Source of the DNA: Betaproteobacteria bacterium
GTDB lineage: Bacteria > Pseudomonadota > Gammaproteobacteria > Burkholderiales > SG8-39
NCBI GenBank assembly: GCA_005882235.1
Contig: VBCT01000146.1
Location: 1-16,473 of the forward strand
Length of the DNA: 16,473 bases
Direction of reading: 5' to 3'
Under the pieces are notes generated by a model. That model ran no database searches, was not told the origin of the DNA, and was given only the letters and a program-made list of their open reading frames with translations. The position numbers were made by a program, and so were the translations under genes. Shown one piece after another: positions 8,204 through 15,963 of this stretch (position 1 is its first letter; each line of letters opens with the position of its first letter).

Positions 8204-8656
8204 ATGGTAAAGCGCTTCATTTTTCTCGCTGTGCTGGCGGCGATTGGGACGCCGGCTCAGGCTGCGACCATGGAAGACGAAGTTCGCGCCGTCTTCGACA
8301 AATACATAGCAGTCCAGAACGCGCATGATTTGAAGTCAATGCGAGGCCTTTTGGCGGACTCCCCGGATCTCCTCTGGATCAGCCGAGGCAAACCTGTCTG
8401 GGGCCGGGAGGCCGCGCTCAAGAGCCTCGAGGAACGCTACAAGGGCACTTGGCGCATCGACGTCGAAAGGAAAGAGCTGCGAATCATCTCGGTCAGCAGG
8501 CGCGTGGCGCAGGTCTACGCGCCGACGCAACTCACCGTCGGAGATCCGGGCGTCGACCCCTCCAAGACCCGTCTCTACATCAACCTCGTGATGGTCAAGA
8601 AACCCGAAGGCTGGCAGATCGTGAGCATCTTGCCAATCATCGTCCCGCCCCAGTAA
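8204..8656 (+). CDS. Small secreted SnoaL/NTF2-like protein
   Basis: 150 aa. The N-terminus MVKRFIFLAVLAAIGTPAQA is a clear Sec signal peptide with probable cleavage after AQA, so the mature protein of about 130 residues is periplasmic. The mature sequence has the cone-shaped NTF2/SnoaL (DUF4440-like) pattern: an early helix EDEVRAVFDKYIAVQNAHDL, then LLADSPDLLWISRGKPVWGR and a final strand EGWQIVSILPIIV. Members serve many roles, such as isomerases, hydrolases and binding proteins, so no reaction can be assigned. The ATG at 8204 follows a very strong ribosome site GGAGGAGG (8194-8202 region). It lies 32 bases after the tRNA with no terminator between, and converges with the acyltransferase gene, whose end is 12 bases away. 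Confidence 0.75.
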   Translation: MVKRFIFLAVLAAIGTPAQAATMEDEVRAVFDKYIAVQNAHDLKSMRGLLADSPDLLWISRGKPVWGREAALKSLEERYKGTWRIDVERKELRIISVSRRVAQVYAPTQLTVGDPGVDPSKTRLYINLVMVKKPEGWQIVSILPIIVPPQ

Positions 8657-8668
8657 GCGCGTCGGCGA

Positions 8669-10153
8669 TCAGAACTGGTAGTAAAGAAACGGCGAGGTCT
8701 GTTCGCCCGCGATTACCAGGGCGATGATGATCAATGCGGTAAAAGCGAGACCCCGAGCGTCGAGTTTCCATCGCCAGCTCAGGGTGCTGCTTGTTTTTTG
8801 CACCGAATCGGCGCTGATATTCCAGCCGTCCATGACCTGCGGCGTATTGGGCGCAACCAGGCAGGCTACCGTCACGAGCAGGATCATCGCGAGCGTTTTC
8901 GCAAGCACGAGCTGTGACGGGACCATCGCCGCACCCAGCCCGGCCATGGACGCGAGCACTGTAGCGCAGGTGTGAAGATCCGGGGAACGAAACATCACCA
9001 TGCCTATCAGAGCCCCCAGCATGGTGAACACCCAAGCGAGCCAGACGGGCAACCTGACCAGGCGAGCTTGACGCCAGGCGTGGTTGATGACGAGAGCGAT
9101 GCCCCACCAGGCCCCGAACACCGCGAAAGTCCAGTTCGATCCGTGCCAGAGCCCGGCCAGAACAAAGGTCACCATGACCGGCATCGCGTAGACTCGAACG
9201 AAACCGATCACGCGCCCCGTCTTTCGGGTAGCCACGTAGCGGGCCTGCCTCACGGAAAGCGGCATGAACAGGTAACCGGTGAGGAATCGGGTCAATGTCA
9301 TGTGCCATCGCTGCCAGAATTCGATGGCGCTCGTCGCCCGCAACGGGGAATTGAAATTCAGAGGAAGGCGCAGCCCGAGGAGCACGCCCAGGCCGAGCGC
9401 CATCTCCGAGTAACCCGAGAAGTCGAAATAGAGCTGCAAAAAATAGGACCATGATCCCAGCCAGGCGTCCCAAGTGCCGACCGCGCCGTTCCTCTGTGCT
9501 TGCTCGAAGAGGTGGTTGGCGTACGGGGCAAAGCTTTCCGCGATGATGACTTTCTTGAGCAACCCGATCGAAAACACCGTGATGCCCACCGCGAAGCGGG
9601 AGGGGGTGAGCCTGCCGATCTGGTCTCTTTGCGAAAAGAATTCGCGTGCCCCCACGATCGGGCCGGCGGTGACGTACGCGAAGCACGACACGAAGAGCAG
9701 GTATTCCCAGAAGCTTTCCGGCGGCTCCATATCGTTCGCCACGGCGACCAGATAAGCGATCTGCTGAAAAGTGAAGAACGAGATGCCGATCGGAAATGCG
9801 ATCTCGGCAAACGGGACCGCAAGCCCTGTGACCGCATTGACATTGTCGATCAGAAAATTCGTGTACTTGAACGCGATCAGTACGACCAGGTTGGCGGCGA
9901 TGCCGAAGGCGAGCCAGCGTCTTCTGGACCTGGCGGTGCCGCGAAAGATCGAGTACGAGACCCGGTAGTTCAGGCCGGCCACGAGGATCAAGACCGGAAG
10001 CAGTTTCCATCCCCAGAGGCCGTAGAACAAGAGAGAAGCCGCGGTGAGGGCGAATCGCGCTCCGGAAGAACCGTAGAGCCGTCTGCCCAGCAACACCGCG
10101 GCCAGCGTCAACGGCAGGAACGCCAGGACGAAAGTCAATGAAGAAAACAACAC
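8669..10153 (-). CDS. MBOAT membrane acyltransferase (AlgI/DltB type)
   Basis: Multi-pass inner-membrane O-acyltransferase of 494 aa. It would take an acyl group from a cytoplasmic carrier and pass it through the membrane to a periplasmic acceptor or partner, as DltB and AlgI do. Family hallmarks are LFSSLTFVLAFLPL at the start, FPIGISFFTFQQIAYLV, YFDFSGYSEMALGLG, EFWQRWHMTLTRF (His284) and the catalytic motif GLWHGSNWTF (His337); both histidines align in spacing with the pair in DltB. The GTG at 10153 was chosen because the family starts at this point and GGAGAG stands five bases upstream. A TTG at 10225 would add 24 unrelated residues and overlap the dehydratase gene. It is the last gene of the minus-strand cluster, 40 bases after the dehydratase. 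Confidence 0.92.
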   Translation of the reverse strand: MLFSSLTFVLAFLPLTLAAVLLGRRLYGSSGARFALTAASLLFYGLWGWKLLPVLILVAGLNYRVSYSIFRGTARSRRRWLAFGIAANLVVLIAFKYTNFLIDNVNAVTGLAVPFAEIAFPIGISFFTFQQIAYLVAVANDMEPPESFWEYLLFVSCFAYVTAGPIVGAREFFSQRDQIGRLTPSRFAVGITVFSIGLLKKVIIAESFAPYANHLFEQAQRNGAVGTWDAWLGSWSYFLQLYFDFSGYSEMALGLGVLLGLRLPLNFNSPLRATSAIEFWQRWHMTLTRFLTGYLFMPLSVRQARYVATRKTGRVIGFVRVYAMPVMVTFVLAGLWHGSNWTFAVFGAWWGIALVINHAWRQARLVRLPVWLAWVFTMLGALIGMVMFRSPDLHTCATVLASMAGLGAAMVPSQLVLAKTLAMILLVTVACLVAPNTPQVMDGWNISADSVQKTSSTLSWRWKLDARGLAFTALIIIALVIAGEQTSPFLYYQF

Positions 10154-10193
10154 GGCTGCTCTCCGATTTCTCGCTGATTTTCCCGATCCGGTC

Positions 10194-11042
10194 TCAAGAC
10201 GGCTCGGCGGGAACCGGTCCGTCAAATTTGTCGAGGAAGGCGCGCGGAACGTATTTCAGCAGCAATCCCTCGATTCGCAGCAGGGGTCGACCGCGTTCGT
10301 TTCGGATCTGGAGATCGGCGAGGACGTCATCCGCCTGGCGCGTCAGAGCGGACTCTCCGACCTGGACGAAGCACGTCCCCTGGACGCTGCCATGGATCGA
10401 AAGACGGCGGATGCCCGTGGGCACCAGCAAACCGCCGGGTCGAATCGGTTTATCCGAATGCTGCAGCAGGCAGAAGACCGCCTGGATTGCGCCATCCAGG
10501 AGGGCCGGGTTCATGCTCTCGCTGCGGCAGTCCCGATGATTTCCCGCGGACAAGTTGAACAACATGCCGTCCGCCAACTTGAGCACGGAGCGAATCACCT
10601 GCAGGCTCGGACCGTAGCGGTAGCCAAGCCGTTCGAGGTCCGCGTACAACACCCGAGGTTCGACCGGGTCGCCGCGCGCAGCAACGTCGAACATCAGGAT
10701 GTTTGCTTTTGGCGCGCTCTCGCGTTCCTCCAATCGTCCGATGCACAACAAGTTCCTGCCCTCGTGGATGGTGAAAGAGGAATTTCCCCATCTCACCTCG
10801 ACTTCCAGTTGTTCGCGCGCCACGCCCGGCCGGCAGATCAACACATCCCTGAGTGCGAGGCACGGCCGCTGCCGTGCCTGTGCCGCCGCGAGCGCCAGAT
10901 CGACCATGCTGGCGCCGGGAAGAATGGACCGCCCGCCGATGACATGATCGGCGAGGAGGCCTTCAGACACTCTATATGCAGCCCTGTAAACGGCATCGTC
11001 CCGGTAGGGTGCGCGCGTGCGTTCCTTGTCGGCGTGGAGCAT
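10194..11042 (-). CDS. Stand-alone polyketide-synthase-type dehydratase (double hotdog)
   Basis: 282 aa matching the PS-DH domain of modular polyketide synthases, here as a separate protein. The first hotdog carries the catalytic histidine in DHVIGGRSILPGASMVDLAL (His33, pattern HxxxGxxxxPG). The second has YGPSLQ at 143-148 and the catalytic aspartate in NPALLDGAIQA (Asp183). Both residues are intact, so it should remove water from a 3-hydroxyacyl thioester, most likely on the carrier protein of this cluster. The ATG at 11042 is five bases after the stop of the DUF2156 gene; upstream ribosome site is weak, suggesting coupled translation. It could alternatively act as a binding or thioester-transfer domain. 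Confidence 0.85.
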   Translation of the reverse strand: MLHADKERTRAPYRDDAVYRAAYRVSEGLLADHVIGGRSILPGASMVDLALAAAQARQRPCLALRDVLICRPGVAREQLEVEVRWGNSSFTIHEGRNLLCIGRLEERESAPKANILMFDVAARGDPVEPRVLYADLERLGYRYGPSLQVIRSVLKLADGMLFNLSAGNHRDCRSESMNPALLDGAIQAVFCLLQHSDKPIRPGGLLVPTGIRRLSIHGSVQGTCFVQVGESALTRQADDVLADLQIRNERGRPLLRIEGLLLKYVPRAFLDKFDGPVPAEPS

Positions 11043-11047
11043 GGCTT

Positions 11048-12151
11048 TCAGGACGCCGGCAGCGCCGGGGCTGCCGGCGTCGTCGCCGCGGTCGGCGGTG
11101 TTTCCTGACGGTTTTGCCGGCGGTTTTCCGGGTCGGCAAAAATCATCAGCACGTCGGTGAACGACGCCGACGGGGCCTCTCGCGCCCGGCTGACGTAAAG
11201 ACGGGTGTTCTCGGGCCGGAACTTGTTCTTGAACTGAAAATTTCCATCGTTGTTGAAAATGCCGGAGGCGTGCAAGCCGCGCAGCATCTTCCCCACCCGG
11301 GGATCCTCTTCCGCACAGGTTTCCATTTGAGTCCCGAAGGTGGCCCCCAGGCTGAAGGAGCCCACACCCTCTTTGGCCAGGGTCTCCTGGATGCGGGAAA
11401 TGGCGAATTCCAGCCCTCCCAGCGGCATGTCCGCCCCGTAGAACTCGAGATCCATCAGGTAGCCGTCCGCCGCCGGGAGCCGGCTGATCACAATGGCGCT
11501 GTCGAGCTGCCGGTCGCGGTAGGTGAGGAACAGGCGGCAGTGACCGGGCAGCTCCCCGTTTGCGATGCGGCTTTTGAAGTGCTCCACGTACGGGCCTATC
11601 TGCTTCTTGCTCCGCTTCCATTCGTCCACCAGACCGGCCACCGCGCGGTCGGTTGCCGGATCGCTGCCGGCCCGGTATTCACGGGTCTCGCATTGCCCGC
11701 GCTTTTCGTAATGACCGATCTGATAGCGTAGGCGGCGCATCTTGGTCCCCTCCAGCGAGAACCCGGCCAGACGGGGCAGCTTCTGCATGACGCCGAACGG
11801 TGTTGCGGTATAGCCCAGAGCCGCAAGTTCCCTGGCCTTGGGCTCCTCTTCGAGAATATTGGCGACCCGTTTCGCCTGCGCGGCATATTCGAACAAGTCG
11901 CCCGCGGCATCGGCGAAGCGCTCGTCGGGGCCCGCGTAGGCGAACGCGAACACGGTGCTTGGGCGACGGTTGACGAAAAAGACGCCCCTTGCGTCCCGGG
12001 GGACGAACAAGTGCGGCGCCAAGCTCGAGCGGGCGACGGCCACGCTCAGCTCCCTGCCGAACCGCGCCACCAGAGATTGCACGAAGTCCTGCATGGCGGG
12101 GTCGCGGTTCAGTTCGTCTTGCTCGACCCAGCGGGGCGCTCCTGTTTCCAT
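11048..12151 (-). CDS. DUF2156 / MprF C-terminal-like GNAT-fold transferase
   Basis: 367 aa, soluble, no signal peptide or membrane segments. It resembles the catalytic (LPG synthase C, DUF2156) domain of MprF, which moves an amino acid from aminoacyl-tRNA to phosphatidylglycerol; the MprF flippase domain is absent. Recognisable parts are the basic segment SLEGTKMRRLRYQIGHYEKR at 132-151, the GNAT-like core at about 205-275, and the C-terminal NFQFKNKFRPENTRLYVSR at 304-322, which matches the FK-x-KF-x-P motif of the family. The last 17 residues are an alanine-, threonine- and proline-rich tail. The ATG at 12151 is 20 bases after the SGNH gene; the frame stays open further upstream only as a shadow of that gene. 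Whether it uses aminoacyl-tRNA, acyl-ACP or something else cannot be told. Confidence 0.78.
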   Translation of the reverse strand: METGAPRWVEQDELNRDPAMQDFVQSLVARFGRELSVAVARSSLAPHLFVPRDARGVFFVNRRPSTVFAFAYAGPDERFADAAGDLFEYAAQAKRVANILEEEPKARELAALGYTATPFGVMQKLPRLAGFSLEGTKMRRLRYQIGHYEKRGQCETREYRAGSDPATDRAVAGLVDEWKRSKKQIGPYVEHFKSRIANGELPGHCRLFLTYRDRQLDSAIVISRLPAADGYLMDLEFYGADMPLGGLEFAISRIQETLAKEGVGSFSLGATFGTQMETCAEEDPRVGKMLRGLHASGIFNNDGNFQFKNKFRPENTRLYVSRAREAPSASFTDVLMIFADPENRRQNRQETPPTAATTPAAPALPAS

Positions 12152-12171
12152 GTGATGGTGCCGCGTCGACC

Positions 12172-13380
12172 TCAGTCCTTGAGCGGGATGTCCTTGAAGA
12201 CTTTTTTCAAGCAGACTTCGTCCGGATGAATGAAGTCCCTCATATTCGATGCCTGGCATCCGACGCGGTCCGGATCCAGGCTGCCGACGACCGTGGCCCC
12301 CTGGTTCGCCGCGATTGCGCGAACGCGCTCTTCCATCGAGACGAGGCTGTTCCCGTAAGGCGAGCCCATGCTGCCTTTCCAGTACGCCGGGTGGAACGGC
12401 GTGATGGCAATCGTGACATGAGTGCCTTCCTTCTTGAGGAACGCGAGAAGAACGCCGAGTCCCTCGAGGCGCTTCGGATCGACCGGCCACCTGGCCCGCT
12501 TGCTCATCTTGGCCGCGCGCTGTTCGGAATCCTGGTCTATGGTGTCCGCGCTGGAAAACATGTTGGTGACGCCGCGCGACAAGAGAATCGTGCGGAACGA
12601 GGCGCTGTGCTCCTTCGAGAAGGCCATCGAACCGTCCGCATGAATGACGTCCATATCGTCCATGGCCGCCGCGTCGACGGGACCTTGCCGTTTTCCGGCG
12701 AGCCGGTACGAGACGTGCCTCAGGATGTTGTCCACGGACAGCAGATGCGACCAATAGCCGAGCGGAACGACGTCGAGCAAGGACTCCTTTTCGATGCCGA
12801 GACGGTCCGCCATCGACCGGTACTCTGACCAGAAGAGCTTGAACTCGTCGGTCTCGCGCAGCACCGGGTCGATCGGCAGGAAGGTCTTGAAACGGACGGT
12901 CAGCACGAGGTTTCTCGGCAGGCGCTTGTGCTCATGGAGCAGCCCGGAGAAGGCGACGAGGTCCTCGAACACGTCGTTGTGGACGAACGCGTTATAGAAG
13001 CTCTTCCCGGGAAAAAGATCCGGTGTCGCCAGCTCGAAACGGCTGCCTCCGAACACGATGACGTCCGGCGTCCGGGTCATCTGCGCAATCGCCTCGCGCC
13101 GCAGCCCGCGAAAGTCCATGTTCGCGTCGAACACGGCGTAGTTCTTCCCGGAGAGCAGCACGGCCGCGACCTGTCTAATGCCGGGAGCGCTGAAGTGGAG
13201 CGGATCGAGGAAGTAGTTCGCTCCTGCGATCGACAAGACCCCCGCGCCGACGACCGCAGCGAGCGCGGCGAGAAAGCGCTTTGCCGAGAAGCCGACTGCC
13301 GCACGGCCCGAATCTGCGGCGGACATGCCGCCGGGAGGCTGCTGGATTATTCCACCTACGGCCGAACGCACGCTTGACAT
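12172..13380 (-). CDS. Membrane-anchored SGNH-fold protein (DltD/AlgX-like role)
   Basis: 402 aa from the ATG at 13380. One N-terminal membrane helix (RFLAALAAVVGAGVLSIAG, about residues 35-53) would leave the rest in the periplasm. The SGNH pattern is visible: nucleophile serine in VIVFGGSRFELATPDLFPG (Ser113), the downstream YNAFVHNDVFEDL block, and the Asp-His pair in RDFIHPDE (Asp382, His385). Such proteins partner MBOAT acyltransferases in alginate acetylation (AlgJ/AlgX) and teichoic acid D-alanylation (DltD), taking the group from the membrane protein to the polymer. The start is uncertain: 13380 has GAGGA close by, ATG 13401 has GAGG, and GTG 13419 has no ribosome site. Sequence similarity to DltD itself is not evident; the role is inferred from fold and neighbours. 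Confidence 0.8.
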   Translation of the reverse strand: MSSVRSAVGGIIQQPPGGMSAADSGRAAVGFSAKRFLAALAAVVGAGVLSIAGANYFLDPLHFSAPGIRQVAAVLLSGKNYAVFDANMDFRGLRREAIAQMTRTPDVIVFGGSRFELATPDLFPGKSFYNAFVHNDVFEDLVAFSGLLHEHKRLPRNLVLTVRFKTFLPIDPVLRETDEFKLFWSEYRSMADRLGIEKESLLDVVPLGYWSHLLSVDNILRHVSYRLAGKRQGPVDAAAMDDMDVIHADGSMAFSKEHSASFRTILLSRGVTNMFSSADTIDQDSEQRAAKMSKRARWPVDPKRLEGLGVLLAFLKKEGTHVTIAITPFHPAYWKGSMGSPYGNSLVSMEERVRAIAANQGATVVGSLDPDRVGCQASNMRDFIHPDEVCLKKVFKDIPLKD

Positions 13381-13428
13381 GATTTCCTCGCTGATTGGCA
13401 TTGCGAGCCTCGCGGCCACGCCGATTCG

Positions 13429-14769
13429 CTATCTCAATTTCTTGAAGCGGTCTCCATGGATCTCTTCTGACACGAGAAACACCTTTTGGGGAATCTTGAA
13501 GCGCGGCAGTCTCTCGCGGCAGTATGCAAACATCCGGTTTCGAAACTCGGAAACGGTTTCGTTCGTGCGCAGCTTCACTCGGGCGGCGACGATCTGACCC
13601 GTGATCGGGTTGCTCTCGCCTTTCACCGATGCGTCTTCCACGCCCTCCATCGCCTGAAGCACGCTCTCCACCTCGACCGGATAAACCTTCTCGCCCCCGA
13701 CGTTGATGAGCTCCGATTTCCTCCCCAATATCCGGAAGTATTCGCCGTCGACCTCGACGACATCGCCGGTCTTGAACCAGCCGTCGGCGGTAAACGGGCT
13801 GGCCGCATTGAGGTAGCCGAGCATCGCGGACTTTGCCTTGATCTCGAGCATCCCGTCGACCACCCGGGTCTGGAAGCCGTCACCGCCGACCTTGACCCAC
13901 AGCGAGTCGCTGGACCTCGAGGTCGAGCGCAGGATGCCGACCTCGGACAGGCCGTATGTCTGCAACAGCCGGACCTTTGGAAACAGCTCGTGAAAGCGCT
14001 TCAGCGTGCTCTCCGGCATGACCTCGGTTCCGTAGGTCACCAGTTCCAGGCTGGAGAGGTCGTGACGCCGGTACGCCTCGCTCACCAGCAGGAGATTGAG
14101 GAAGGTGGGCGAGGTCGGCAGGAGTTGCACCTTGTGCCTTTCGATCTCGGCGCAGACCGCGTCCGGCAGGCGTTCCTGCACCGTGACGACGCAGCCCGCA
14201 TTCGAAAGGCTGTAGAGCAGGGTGTTGATCCCGCCGATGTGGTCGAACAGCAGAAACGTAATGGTCCGCAGCGTCTTGCGCGGGAGGGTGAATTTTTCCA
14301 GCAGAGGCACCAGATCGTGCACCACCGCCTTGCTCTTGCCCGTCGAGCCTGAGGAAAACAATATCAGGCCGGGGTGCTGTTCCAGCCGAAGGCGCAGGAG
14401 CAGTTCGTGCTCGACACGGGCGCCCGTGCGTCGGATCTGCGAAATCTCGCCGTCGGCGAGGCCGATGACGGTCTCCACCTGGGCGATTTCCCTGAACTCG
14501 CTCTTCTTGACCTCTACCGAGGCGGTGAGCGGAACCACGATGCACGACCGCCGGATCAGGGCGAGCAGCAAACCGATGGCGTTGGGCGAAAAATCGGCTT
14601 CGACACTGACCACGCTGCCCGGTTTCACCCCTTGCTTCTCCAAAAAAACGCCCCAGCGGGAAACCGCATCGTAGAGCCAGGCGTAGCGGTAGGCGCGGGC
14701 TTGCCAGATCACCGCCTCCTTCTCAGGATTGGCGCGAAGCACGTTCATGAGGTTCTCGAGGGAATGCAT
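13429..14769 (-). CDS. AMP-forming acyl ligase (ANL superfamily)
   Basis: 446 aa, somewhat short for the family. It activates a carboxylic acid with ATP and loads it on a thiol, here presumably the pantetheine of the cluster's ACP. Motifs: phosphate loop FSSGSTGKSKAVVHD (138-152), FDHIGGINTLLY (175-186), TYGLSEVG (271-278), TGD (334-336), the hinge GRKSE and GGEKVYPVEVE (349-367), and a C-terminal HGDRFKKLR with the expected catalytic lysine at 443 or 444. The HIGG segment is of the acyl/aryl-CoA ligase kind rather than the Asp-bearing motif of amino-acid-activating domains, which argues against D-alanine as substrate. The ATG is three bases after the SDR stop. Confidence 0.9.
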   Translation of the reverse strand: MHSLENLMNVLRANPEKEAVIWQARAYRYAWLYDAVSRWGVFLEKQGVKPGSVVSVEADFSPNAIGLLLALIRRSCIVVPLTASVEVKKSEFREIAQVETVIGLADGEISQIRRTGARVEHELLLRLRLEQHPGLILFSSGSTGKSKAVVHDLVPLLEKFTLPRKTLRTITFLLFDHIGGINTLLYSLSNAGCVVTVQERLPDAVCAEIERHKVQLLPTSPTFLNLLLVSEAYRRHDLSSLELVTYGTEVMPESTLKRFHELFPKVRLLQTYGLSEVGILRSTSRSSDSLWVKVGGDGFQTRVVDGMLEIKAKSAMLGYLNAASPFTADGWFKTGDVVEVDGEYFRILGRKSELINVGGEKVYPVEVESVLQAMEGVEDASVKGESNPITGQIVAARVKLRTNETVSEFRNRMFAYCRERLPRFKIPQKVFLVSEEIHGDRFKKLR

Positions 14770-14772
14770 GGA

Positions 14773-15471
14773 TCAGACACCCCCCAGGTAAATGGTCTGG
14801 CCGGTGACGAACCCGCTCTCCGGCCTCAGGAAGAAGTCGACGGTGTTGGCGATATCGTCGAACGTCCCCATCCGCGGTATCGCCTGTTGCGCGAGGAGCC
14901 GATCGATCGTCTGTTTTGGAACGGAGCGAATCAGATTCGTGGCCAGAGGCCCCGGACCGACGCAATTCACGGTGATTCCGAACTCGGCGAGCTCTCGCGC
15001 CAAGACATGAGTCAACGCGACGACGGCGGATTTCGAGGCTACATAGGCCGCCTCGCCCGCCAGCTTGAGGGGCACGGCCACCGAGGAGAAATTCACGATG
15101 CGTCCGTACCCTTTGCGTTTCATCAGCTTCGCCGCCTCGCGCGAAAGGAGGAACGTTCCGACCACGTTGGTCGCAAGGATTGCGCTCACCGTCGACGTCG
15201 GCGTGAGCAGCGAGTGATTCATGGAGGCGATGCCGGCATTGTTGATCAGGTGGTCAAGGCGTCCATACGACCGGCGAATCTCGGAAAACATGGCTTTGAC
15301 GCCCTTTTCGTCGGCCACGTCGGTTCCACAATGCTTGTAACCCTCGCGAGTCCAGTCGACAGGGGCGCGGCTGCAACCCACTACCCGATGGCCGAGCCGG
15401 AGGTAGTGCTCGGCCAGGTGCCTGCCGATGCCGATCCGTGTTCCGGTGATGAGCGTGACCGGCGCGTCCAT
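14773..15471 (-). CDS. FabG-like short-chain dehydrogenase/reductase
   Basis: 232-aa classical SDR, most like 3-oxoacyl-ACP reductases. Rossmann motif TGTRIGIG at 10-17 region, NNAG at 77-80, and a full catalytic set: Asn102, Ser130 (NFSS), Tyr143 and Lys147 (YVASK). The end, GFVTGQTIYLGGV, is typical of the tetrameric FabG-like group. With the carrier protein before it and the dehydratase after it, it probably reduces a 3-oxoacyl-ACP to 3-hydroxyacyl-ACP, though a sugar or other alcohol substrate is possible. The ATG is 18 bases after the ACP gene. Confidence 0.92.
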   Translation of the reverse strand: MDAPVTLITGTRIGIGRHLAEHYLRLGHRVVGCSRAPVDWTREGYKHCGTDVADEKGVKAMFSEIRRSYGRLDHLINNAGIASMNHSLLTPTSTVSAILATNVVGTFLLSREAAKLMKRKGYGRIVNFSSVAVPLKLAGEAAYVASKSAVVALTHVLARELAEFGITVNCVGPGPLATNLIRSVPKQTIDRLLAQQAIPRMGTFDDIANTVDFFLRPESGFVTGQTIYLGGV

Positions 15472-15489
15472 ACGCCTGCCGAACGCGGA

Positions 15490-15828
15490 TCAACCGGCCC
15501 GCAGCCGCTGGAGCGCATAGTCCGCCAAGGCGCCGATCGTGCGATACGGGCTGTGTTCCTGGGACATGGCGCCCGGGTCTGCGAGGCTCACGTTCGTGCC
15601 GAACTTTTCCTCGATCGCCTGCTCGACTGCGACGACCAGCGTTACGAGCGCCATCGAGTCGAGGAAACCGTCGCCGCCGAAGAGAGTCGTCGCGGAATCG
15701 AGTTGTGCGGGCGCCTTCAGTCCCTGGGTGTCCTTGAGCTGGTTGACGTTGTCGATGATCAGCTCGACGACCTGATGCACATCGTGGTGAGTCACGTCGG
15801 GCGGTGCTTCTAGTTGCGCTTGTTCCAA
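15490..15828 (-). CDS. Acyl carrier protein
   Basis: 112 aa with a single carrier domain. The pantetheine attachment site is Ser58 in GFLDSMALVTLVVAVEQ, matching the DS(L/M) motif of ACP and DltC. An early helix HQVVELIIDNVNQL and a late helix IGALADYALQRL complete the fold. The N-terminal 15 residues precede the usual fold. The start is TTG at 15828, supported by AAGGAGA about seven bases upstream; no in-frame ATG is nearby. First gene of the minus-strand cluster. It presumably carries the group activated by the ligase and handled by SDR, dehydratase and MBOAT; a 4'-phosphopantetheinyl transferase must come from elsewhere in the genome. Confidence 0.9.
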   Translation of the reverse strand: MEQAQLEAPPDVTHHDVHQVVELIIDNVNQLKDTQGLKAPAQLDSATTLFGGDGFLDSMALVTLVVAVEQAIEEKFGTNVSLADPGAMSQEHSPYRTIGALADYALQRLRAG

Positions 15829-15938
15829 ACAAAGTCTCCTTCCCTCAAAAATATCGGCACCTTATTTCTCTTTTGGTGACTGCCCTGGCGGGATGAAAGG
15901 TGAAGCGCACTGAGCCTATGGAACTAGGGCGAGAGTGT

Positions 15939-15959
15939 CCATCGGGGGAAACCTGATGG
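15939..15959. promoter_or_regulatory. Imperfect inverted repeat, possible operator half of a pair
   Basis: The core CATCGGGGGAAACCTGATG (15940-15958) has outer arms CATC/GATG and inner GG/CC matches, extended by C15939/G15959. It has the same 19-bp size and the same CATCGGG left arm as the perfect palindrome centred 24 bases downstream, so both may bind one dimeric regulator. Confidence 0.4.
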
Positions 15960-15963
15960 TTGT

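Noticed and set aside
8637..10010. 457-residue minus-strand frame within the MBOAT gene
   Set aside because: Same strand but a different frame from the MBOAT gene; its translation is Arg/Gly-rich and shows no family, while the chosen frame has all MBOAT motifs.
10154..10225. TTG start giving 24 extra residues to the MBOAT protein
   Set aside because: It overlaps the dehydratase gene, the extra residues do not resemble MBOAT proteins, and the GTG at 10153 has a good ribosome site.
12152..12754. N-terminal extension of the DUF2156 frame
   Set aside because: This part lies inside the SGNH gene in another frame and is low-complexity Arg/His/Gly; the family-like sequence begins after the ATG at 12151.
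14374..15813. 479-residue plus-strand frame opposite the ACP, SDR and ligase genes
   Set aside because: Antisense shadow: the opposite strand encodes three well-recognised proteins with intact catalytic motifs in tight operon spacing.
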